From NCBI GenBank assembly GCA_030737875.1, contig CM060910.1:615487303-615551302 (forward strand): a stretch of 64,000 nucleotides of DNA, written 5' to 3'. The stretch's first letter is position 1. Each line of letters opens with the position of its first letter. The DNA is from Allium sativum. Lineage: Eukaryota; Streptophyta; Magnoliopsida; Asparagales; Amaryllidaceae. Shown here one piece after another: positions 25,151 to 33,624 of this stretch. A program made the position numbers and the translations under genes. The notes under the pieces were generated by a model. It made no database searches, had not been told where the DNA came from, and saw nothing but the letters and a program-made list of their open reading frames with translations.

Positions 25151-26263
25151 GTTTTTTTTAAATAATGAATGGAGAAATATGATTGGTCGATGGTTTTAAT
25201 AAATTTTTAAATAGTGTTTTCTCAAAAGAACTCCTTTACAAACCCAACGACTGTCTCTCCTAGCTAAATACCCCCATTCCGGACACAATGAGATATGTTT
25301 CGTAGTCCAATTCAATTGTTACAGTCAGTTATTTTTCAAATTAAAGTATAAAACATTTAATTTTTAACTTTGAACGTACATTTCAATTTGCCAGGGCCAC
25401 AAACTGATTCGAAAAATTCCAGAAAAATAAATCTAGCTATGTTTTGACGCTACGGTCCCAACAAAACTAGTTTCGTCGAATTCTGAGATCGTTTGAAAAA
25501 TGGCCATTTTCTGGTCAATCCAATTTAACAAAAATTGACCAAACGCATTTTCTTTTGCCACGCTCACATACTAGCTTCAAAAATTATGAAATTTGAAACC
25601 TAACAATAGTTTGACATCCCAGACCCAACAAAATTGGTTTCGTCGAATTCCGAGGTCGTATGCAAAATATCAATTTTCCGGGGCTACATATTCTATATAG
25701 CAACCTTTCTGAAAATTCATTCGGCCATAACTTTTGATTCCCGTTATGAAACTTCGATTTTTCAGATTCGTTAGAAAGGTATTGACTAACAGATTTAAAT
25801 ATTTTTGGTTTCGCTAAAATCCGTTATATTTTCCACCCTGCACAGTCATTCAAAGTTTGAATTCAAATTTTCAAACTGACTCACTATTTCTAATTCACTA
25901 TTTTATTGAAATATTCTATTTCAACTGTTCAAATTCCTTTAAAATGACCAATTTAAAAATTTTAAATTGGCCCGTATTTTCCAGGTTATTACACATAACT
26001 AGAAATAAATTTTCTATAATTTTTAAAGTCCGTATATAGCCCCGGTAATTTAAAATGTACGTTTGAATTTAATAATTAACTGATTCATAATTGAATTTAA
26101 AGAAAAACATATTGTAACAACCGAACTAGGTTACGAAACATATTCCATTGTGTCTGGGACGGGGGTTATTAGCTATGGAGACACTCGTTGGGTTCGATTT
26201 GGAGTTCGTATTGATAAGTATGTATTTTTGGAAATAAATTAATTAAATATAACTAAAATACAG

Positions 26264-26271
26264 TATAAATA
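26264..26271 (+). promoter_or_regulatory. TATA box, element A 5' LTR
   Basis: TATAAATA followed by CCATGGTATACGG and then AAAACCCTAATACCCTAC, a telo-box-like leader start as often found near plant start sites. It is conserved in the 3' LTR at 32960-32967. Transcription would start around 26295-26305. Confidence 0.75.
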
Positions 26272-26900
26272 CCATGGTATACGGTACATTCTAATACACA
26301 GTAAAACCCTAATACCCTACAGCGCCGCCTCCATCGGTTTAATGGTCGATTTCATCCCAATCTTGGTCATTCAAATCTCACAATCTACTCCAAATTAAAA
26401 CATTCAACCGAAGTCAAATCAAAGCATCCTTTTTGATCTACAAATTCATACGGTTTTGATGGGAAACCGTTGTGCGGTTCTCGAGATACCGGAGTGCAAA
26501 CATCGCCGGCTTGGGGGCGATTTCTGATGGGAATAGGCGTGCGAGATGGGTGGCTCTCCAGGAGGCGACAGAGGAGACGGAGGGCGACGATATAGTGGCC
26601 TCGGATCGTTGGCCAGAGCTCCGGCGTGCGTGCGACTGTGGGAAGAAGGGGATCAAACAAATGGGTTCTCTGGAAACAGAAAGGAAACGATGGGGTTTGG
26701 TTAATTAAAAGGTGGATTAGATTAATTATTTTAATTAATTAATTAAATTAAGTGATTAAACTTTAAAGTGTCATATCTTATTCAGATCTAAACGAAATCG
26801 AACGATTTTCGTTGCTTGGACTCGTATCAGGAAACTCTACAACATGAAGTTGACCAGAGCTTGAACACAGCACTTTGAAATTTTAAATCTAAATGGTTTG

Positions 26901-26906
26901 GTGAGA
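26901..26906 (+). other. Splice-donor-like site, element A 5' LTR
   Basis: GTGAGA in the context TTTG/GTGAGATTT, about 600 nt downstream of the inferred start. The same site is at 33585 in the 3' LTR. It is weaker than the GGTGAGT sites of the other families. Confidence 0.35.
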
Positions 26907-27339
26907 TTTCTAGTTTTAAATTAAATAAACCAATTATTTATTTTATTGTGAAGTCCATATTAATTCAGTATGAAGTTCATGTGATGTTGTATATATTTAT
27001 TTTAATGTTGATTGTGCTGTGATTGTGATGAACAATTGATTGTGATGGTGTATTCATGTTTGTTAGGATTTAGTGTATACAATAGAACCATTATATATAA
27101 AATATATTATATTCACGTGTGTCAAAATTTATGTATAAAGTAAAAAATCATATTTTTATTTTTATTTTATAAAGGTGATCCTGTTTGGTTTGATAAAATG
27201 AATGACAAAATAAAAATAACACTTGTGTTAAAATCTGTTTATTGAATTGAAGATAACATTTTTATCAATACATGATTATTGAATTTAAAACATAGATTTT
27301 GTCAAAACATGACTATCGAGTTAAAAATATATTATTGTC

Positions 27340-28620
27340 AATATAAAAGAAGTAGTGACAAATTCATATTTTAATCAATATAAAAGAAGTAGCGAAAAAT
27401 TCATATTTTTGTCAATATAAAGTAGTAGCGACAAAATTCACAGGCACGTTTACGCATATAACATTATTTTATATGATATCAAAATTCACAGAAATGTTTA
27501 CGTACAAAATGTTATTTTGTATAATATTAGAATTCACAAGAGATTTGAACAAAATCATATTTTGATTACATAAGAGAGATTTGAACAAAATCATATTTTG
27601 ATTACATAAGAGAGATTTGAACAAAATCATATTTTGATTACATAAGAGAGATTTGAACAAAATCATATTTTGATTACATAAGAAGGATTTGAACAAAAAT
27701 CATATTTTGTTTACAATGAAAGAATTAAACAAGATTTTCACTTTTGTTAACATTAAAAGAATTTTACAAGAATTAATATTTTTGTTAACATCAAAGGGAT
27801 TTGATTAAATTAACATTTTTGTTAAAGAATAAAATTGAAACAAAAATTCACAATTTTTGTTAGAGAATATAATTGAAACAAAAGTTACGTTTTTTGTTAA
27901 TAAAGAACAAAAGTTACATTTTTGTTTAAATGTAATAAAATGACAAAAGTTACATTTTCTTGTGAATAAGAACAAGAGTTACATTTTTTGTTATAAAGAA
28001 CAAGATTAACATTTTTTGTTAATTAGATTATAAAGAACAAAATAACATTTTTGTTATGAAATGTTACACTAGACATAAAATAACATTTTGTGATAAAATG
28101 TTTATTGGATTAAAATTTGTTACTTTTGTGTTAAATTAGAAATGCATATTTTGTACATTAAAAAGGAATGAACCAGAAATGCATTTTTATATATTATAAG
28201 AAAGAATTAGAAAAGGACATTTTTGTCACATTATAAAGAAAGAAAATAAAAAGGACCTTTTGATTATAAAATGTTAATGAAAATAAAAAGGACATTTTGA
28301 TTATAAAATGTTAATGTGATTAAAAAGGGACATTTTGTTTATAAAATGTTAATATGAGTTAAAATTACCTTTTTGTCAAAAGAATGATTTGTGAAATAAA
28401 ATTACATTTTTGTCAAGAGAATGATTATTGAAATAAAAATAACAAAATTATCATATTTTGTTCATTGAAAAGAGTCAAACAAAATTATCATATTTTGTTC
28501 ACTAAAAGGAGTTAAAAATGTATATTTTCATACATTAAAGAAAAGGAGTTAAAAAAATGTATATTTTTATACATTAAAAAAAGAATGAAGCAAAATATTC
28601 ATTTTTCATTAAAATGAATG
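27340..28620. repeat. Array of palindrome-cored AT-rich repeats in A 5' LTR
   Basis: More than 1.2 kb of short degenerate units in which CAAAA- or AAAAT-type and TTTTG- or ATTTT-type halves face each other (CAAAATCATATTTTG, ACAAAAGTTACATTTTTGT, ATGTATATTTTCATACAT). It includes a clean 36-bp tandem block at 27540-27690. The corresponding region of the 3' LTR is 36640-37960. Each unit can form a small hairpin. Confidence 0.8.
27540..27690. repeat. 36-bp tandem repeat, 4 units
   Basis: Units start at 27540, 27576, 27612 and 27648 (GAGATTTGAACAAAATCATA plus 16 bases). The period of 36 keeps a minus-strand frame open (a FKSLLCNQNMIL-type repeat), which is an artefact. The copy in the 3' LTR at 36857-37000 has one unit with an expanded A run. 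Confidence 0.95.
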
Positions 28621-28805
28621 AGACCAAAAATATGCATTTTGGTAAATAAATGGAAGTTAAGATTTTTATTGTCATTTGTTCATAATAAAGAGAATTGAAA
28701 TATTTGCCTGTGATGTTGTATTTTGATGTGTTAAATATAATGTAAGTATATTCACATTGAATATTACAGTTCCATTTACAAGTCATCCGACTTGTTTATG
28801 TGATT

Positions 28806-28831
28806 GGGACGATTACTTTTACACATCGCCC
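28806..28831 (+). other. Bulged hairpin GGGaCGAT / ATCGCCC
   Basis: GGG-A-CGAT at 28806-28813 pairs with ATCGCCC at 28825-28831, leaving one bulged base. It is also present at 272-297, in the 3' LTR near 38161, and inverted at 62969-62994, where the bulge is a different base but the pairs are unchanged. Confidence 0.55.
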
Positions 28832-30792
28832 AAGTGCATAAATAATTTATTATTTGTTTGTTGGATGAAACCCCACACAGGTGTTGGGATGATATTTGAT
28901 CTACACTAGTCCCAATATTTAGTGTAGAATCCACTTTGGTTGATTTATTGGATGTTTGATAATTATTTATCATGCTTGTTGATTTCATGCAATATATGGA
29001 TGTTGATTGAGTCACATTCCAATAAAGAATATTCTAGAAAAGAATATTTTAGAAAATATTTGAAAAAAAAAAGAATATATGGTAGAAAAATATATTTTTA
29101 TTGAAATGAACTAGAATAAATCATTAAATTTAGATTTAATGAAGTTTCCAATTATTTAATATTAAATTGAATAAATGGGATTTGGGTTTGTCGTGAATGG
29201 TGTCTTCAATAACACCTTTCTTAAAACCCCGTTTGAAAAGAATAAGTCTTTTAATTAAGATTATTACAGTTTTTAGTTATATTTAATAATTGGAATAAGA
29301 AGAATGTGAGTTGGGTCTATTGTGAATGTGTTTTTAAGTGACATGTGTTCTTTAACCCAACTGACAGTGAGAATATGATTTGGAATTTATAAACCTTTTA
29401 TTAAGATTTAAATGGGAATTTTCCAAAAGCCAAGTTTTCCAATTTAATATATTAAATTGGAATCGAATGGAATTCGAATTAATTATAACCGAGATAAGCT
29501 TCTGTAAAAGAAGACCGATATTACATATGGAATTTAAGAGGCTTTGTCGTTATTCCATTTAAATTATTGGTTAGATACAGAAATTTATAGCGATTATATA
29601 TTAATTTGATTTCTGTGAAGATTCCATATTTTATGGCAGATGATTTTGGATTTATCGTGAACTATGTTTTAAATGACATTAGTTCTTTAACCCAGTTAAA
29701 GATAAGATTTATTTCTTAAATTTAAATAATCATTGAATAATGATTCGTGTGATATTTAAAACCAAATTGTGTTTTAATAAATCTTTAAAGAAAGATTTAA
29801 GTATAAAGTAAAGACCGGGTTTAACCCATTCCGAATAATTACTACGACGATGAAGAGTCGAAGATGAAGACGGTGGTTGAAGACCGGCGATCTTCACATC
29901 GAATGGATGTGTTGCTACAGAGACCCTTGATGGGAGTAGCTACCTTGAAGGGGTTTCAGTGGTGGCCATCCGGACTATGGTTGATTGTTCGGATTTGGTT
30001 TTCGCTCAGACCCAGAGCATAAGCTAGTAAATGGATGCGTGTCTGACATTGGATTTCGTTTCATGTGAATTAAATCTATTTCTATTAATGTATGTCTATT
30101 TGGTGGTGGAGGATTTATTCTCTACTTAACACCCTGGTATATATTAATAGTGATCGATCGCATGGCGTGGATTGTCAATGTGGCACGCCAAGATGCAAAT
30201 GATCAAGGTTTTTGTTGAAAAGCAGGGCCTTGTGGGATGGTCAAAGTATAGCCTATTACGGCATAGCTTTGTGTATAGCGTGACTTCACGAGCCTCACAC
30301 CCCGGTATGAGTCAAAAACGGTATTAGGACTGCAGGGAGTGCACCCGTTTCTTTCTAGCTAGGAGAGGTGTCAGTGCTTAAACTGGCTAAAATTTTACTT
30401 ATGTGGATGATGGATTTTGAGGCGCCTCGGATTTTTTATAGGCCGTTAGTGGTCATACTATAGGTTCAAAGGAACCGGGAAACGTGTGTTCAGGCATAAC
30501 CAATCCACTGCCGATGGGCGGGGACCGGCCCTGAAGATCCAAGGGTTCACTACGGGGGATCCTGAGGCATTTGCTAGAGTGTCTCGAATCGGAGAGGAGC
30601 TTGCCCCTAGCCTCGACTCATGATGGGAACCCAATTTCCAATACGACCTTGCGGTTTTGATTGTAGAACTAGTAGGGCGACATAGTAGGATGGGGTACTA
30701 TGCCGTCTATGATTGATATTTATGATTGAAATATTTTATTAAAACATATACATACTTATATCAAATCCGTTTTATCGTATCAAGCATGTTTG

Positions 30793-30864
30793 ACCATTAT
30801 AAGGTAAAACCCTATCCTCCGGTTTGCGTTGCATTGTGTGATGGGACTTGGGTCTTATAATGGT
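30793..30864 (+). other. Conserved stem-loop, A 5' LTR (ACCATTATAAG / CTTATAATGGT)
   Basis: Arms at 30793-30803 and 30854-30864, 50 nt apart. Two arm positions differ from the copy at 3287, both with compensating partners. It lies within the transcribed R region, about 440 bp upstream of the AATAAA at 31305. Confidence 0.72.
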
Positions 30865-31088
30865 TTCATTTTTCTAAAAAGCATTGCGTTGTTTAACGAT
30901 TTACGTTATTTTATGCACTGGCAATCCAATGGAGTAAACCCGTTCTGCGTTAGCGGCGTGGTCCTGTGATTAGCCTTATTATTAGATAGTTAAGTTAAGA
31001 TTTCTCATACCAGTCCCATAACTGACCTGTAGTTTGTTTCACTGGCAAACTCGGGTGCCCATATTTTCCACACGGGCAGTCGAGTAGC

Positions 31089-31097
31089 TTTTTGCAG
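31089..31097 (+). other. Splice-acceptor-like site, A 5' LTR
   Basis: The T-rich string CTTTTTGCAG ends at 31097, followed by ATTTTTACAGGATCCTGG. Equivalent sites end at 3593, 40577 and (minus) 59210, always between the HACGGGCAG block and the GGATCCTG block. Confidence 0.5.
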
Positions 31098-31304
31098 ATT
31101 TTTACAGGATCCTGGCTTACAGCTGAAGAGGTATTCGGAAAACTCTGTATCCGTGTATTCCTTCCAGTCGTATATTTGTATTATTATTTTTTCACTGCTA
31201 TTTAAATGTAATTTAAAACTCTGATATTATTGCATTTCTATTTTTGTAATAAGTATTCATACTCTGTTACATTCTTGTACTCTGATGTAATTGTTGTAAT
31301 CAGC

Positions 31305-31310
31305 AATAAA
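31305..31310 (+). terminator. Poly(A) signal AATAAA, A 5' LTR
   Basis: AATAAA in CAGCAATAAAATGTTC, preceded by TGTAATTGTTGTAAT, which resembles a plant far-upstream element. It lies 80 bp before the LTR end, and the same string is at 52148-52153 in the 3' LTR. It places the R/U5 boundary very near the LTR end, so U5 would be only about 50-60 bp. Confidence 0.6.
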
Positions 31311-31393
31311 ATGTTCTTCAGTTTGTGTTTTGTTGTGTATTGTTCTCAAAGCAATCTAGGCTTTCCTTGATGGGAAGTTTGGATCGTTTAATT

Positions 31394-31406
31394 TGGTATC
31401 AGAGCC
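31394..31406 (+). other. Primer binding site of element A
   Basis: TGGTATCAGAGCC, complementary to the 3' end of initiator-Met tRNA, two bases after the 5' LTR end at 31391. Use of this tRNA is typical of chromovirus-type gypsy elements and many copia elements. Confidence 0.9.
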
Positions 31407-32056
31407 TAGGTTTACAGAGCTCGAGAACAAGACACATTAGAACCGAATGAAAGAATTCATTAGAGATTGGATTAGTAATATCCAATAAGAATAACTCGTT
31501 AGAGATGGGATCAGTAGTATCCTAGAACGAGTGTGAAGAGTATTATTTTCTTCAAAATAAAAATGAAAACAAATTTAGTTTTGAAATTTTATCTTAAAAT
31601 ATACGTATTTGAGTATATTATATTTTAATGTGGACAATCGAGTATATAAAGATTTCAAATATACGAGTAATTAAAGGATATTCGAAGTTTTAATATACTG
31701 GATAGATATAGAATCACACTCTAGCCCCTGGGAATAATTCTGATAATGCTGCAGCATTATCAGTATTTATTTTCGAGTTTTGAAAGTGGTATATTTATAT
31801 ATTTCCATTGACTGGTATGAGAAACAAAACTAGATAGGATATATTGTTGTGGTTTGCACTCAAAATATGATTTTGGCTATATATAAAAGTTATATATATT
31901 TGAAAAGTTAATTACCTAATTGATTGATGGTTGTGATGTTTGATTATTAATTAATCTAACTAATAAAATTATTGAAACCAATAAATAAAAATTTAAAGCT
32001 GAGTTAGTTAATTAAACAACTTTTAGCTTCATTCCTTTTCGAGGACGAAAAGATTT

Positions 32057-32070
32057 TAAGTGGGGGCTAT
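32057..32070 (+). other. Polypurine tract of element A
   Basis: AAGTGGGGG followed by CTAT and the LTR start TGTAACAACC at 32071. The 30-odd bases upstream are the same as those next to the PPT of element B. Confidence 0.85.
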
Positions 32071-33624
32071 TGTAACAACCCAAAATTTTGGGGCCAATTT
32101 AAATTTTTTATTTTAGAAATTTTAATGGAATTTTAATATTTAAAATAATTTATTTTAAATAATAACGACTAAAAAATTATTTTAAAACGATTAAATTTTA
32201 TTTAATTACAAAAGGAGATTTAAAACAGCGCTGCAGTTTGAAAATTTAAACTTGAACTTTGACTGAATGTACAGGATTCATTTTAAATCAGAATTGAACG
32301 AAACCAGAAATATTTAAATCTGTTCAGTCATATCTTTCTAACGAATCTAAAAAACTGAAATTTCACTTTATAATTTGAAAGTTATGTCCAGTTTAAAATT
32401 TAGAAAAGTCGCTGTAGAATTTATATATATATTAATATAATATATAGCCCTTAAAAATAGCCATTTTGCAAACGACCTCGGTTTTCGACGAAACCACTTT
32501 TGTTGGAACCGAAATGTCAAATTAGTACTAGGTTTAAATTTTCATAAATTTTCGAATTACTATGTGAGTGTGGCAAAGGAAAATGTGTTTTGACTATTTC
32601 AGTCAAATTTAATCGACTAGAAAATAGCCAATTTTCAGACGGTCTCAGAATTCGATGAAATTAGTCTTGTTAGGACCATATCGACAAAACATAAATAGAA
32701 ATAATTTTTCTATAATTTTTAGAGTCCGTATGTAGCCCCGGTAATTTAAAATGTACGTTTGAATTTAATAATTAACTGATTTATAATTGAATTTAAAGAA
32801 AAACATATCGTAACAGCCGAACTGGGTTTCGAAACATATTCCATTGTGTCCGGGACGGGAGTTATTAGCTGGGGGCGACACTCGTTGGGTTCGATTGGAG
32901 TTCGTATTGATAAGTATGTATTTTTGGAAATAAATTAATTAAATATAACTAAAATACGGTATAAATACCATGGTATACGGTACATTCTAATACGCAGTAA
33001 AACCCTAATACCCTACATCGCCGCCTCCATCGGTTTAATGGCCGATTTCATCCCAATCTTGGTCGTTAAAATCTCACAATCTACTCCAAATTAAAACATT
33101 CAACCAAAGACAAATCGAAGCATCCTTTTTGATCTACAAATTCATACGGTTTTGATGGGAAACCGTTGTGTGGTTCTCGAGATACCGGAGTGCAAACATC
33201 GCCGGCTTGGGGGCGATTTCTGATGGGAACAGGCGTGCGAGATGGGTGGCTCTCCAGGCGGCGACAGAGGAGACGGTGGGCGACGATATGGTGGCCTCGG
33301 ATCGTTGGCCAGAGCTCCGGCGTGCGTGCGACTGTGGGAAGAAGGGAATCGAACAAATGGGTTCTCTGGAAACAGAAAGGAAACGATGGGGGTTGGTTAA
33401 TTAAAAGGTGGATTAGATTAATTAATTAAAATAAGTGATTAAACTTTAAAGTGTCATATCTTATTCAGATCTAAACGAAATCGAACGATTTTCGTTGCGT
33501 TGGACTCGTATCAGGAAACTCTACAACATGAAGTTGACCAGAGCTTGAACACAGTACTTTGAAATTTTAGATCTAAATGGTTTGGTGAGATTTATAGTTT
33601 TAAATTAAATAAACCAATTATTTA

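Larger units (their letters stand above)
20589..25993 (-). mobile_element. Solo LTR S1 (5405 bp), minus strand
   Basis: + strand ends TGTGACGATC...GGTTATTACA with perfect 5-bp duplications CATAA at 20584-20588 and 25994-25998. The empty site is seen in the other LTR of A near 32690. Only one LTR is present, with no PBS, PPT or interior, so it is a solo LTR left by LTR-LTR recombination. On the minus strand it has U3 modules near 25640 and 25470, a leader, donor-like GGTGAGT at 24799-24793, a TA microsatellite, paired CCGTTGG inverted repeats, the stem-loop at 21186-21257 and an acceptor-like end near 20957. It is related to 58927-64000. Predicted peptides on both strands of the GC-rich leader are not credible genes. 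Confidence 0.9.
19961..31391 (+). mobile_element. Element A 5' LTR (interrupted by S1)
   Basis: Matches 32071-52236 in order once inserts are removed: U3 with two TCGACGAAA-type modules, TATA box at 26264, GC-rich leader 26310-26700, donor-like GTGAGA at 26901, hairpin arrays 27340-28620, bulged hairpin at 28806, stem-loop at 30793, acceptor-like TTTTTGCAG ending at 31097 and AATAAA at 31305. The end GGATCGTTTAA abuts the PBS. Compared with the 3' LTR it lacks about 125 bp near 29810 (present at 39164-39290). Confidence 0.88.
31392..32070 (+). mobile_element. Element A internal region (679 bp)
   Basis: Contains the PBS at its left end and the PPT at its right end, with no ORF. Near the left there are two related words with CATTAGAGATTGGATTAGTA and GTTAGAGATGGGATCAGTA, a diverged duplication. 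Near the right, TTTTCGAGGACGAAAAG (32036-32052) is the degenerate end typical of gypsy pol followed by the PPT. Everything between was lost or never present. Confidence 0.85.

Noticed and set aside
24872..25151. GC-rich ORFs on both strands (Gly/Arg- and Pro-rich)
   Set aside because: Both strands open through base composition in the S1 leader; no known domain and not preserved in related LTRs.
26385..26708. 78 aa (+) and 91 aa (-) frames also found at 33081-33404
   Set aside because: They are duplicated only because the two LTRs of A are. The + frame starts at a non-ATG codon, and the amino-acid changes between copies are mostly replacements.
27540..27690. CRISPR-like regular repeats
   Set aside because: Contiguous tandem units without unique spacers, in a eukaryotic LTR.
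27469..27696. 75 aa minus frame with FKSLLCNQNMIL repeats
   Set aside because: Translation of the 36-bp tandem repeat.
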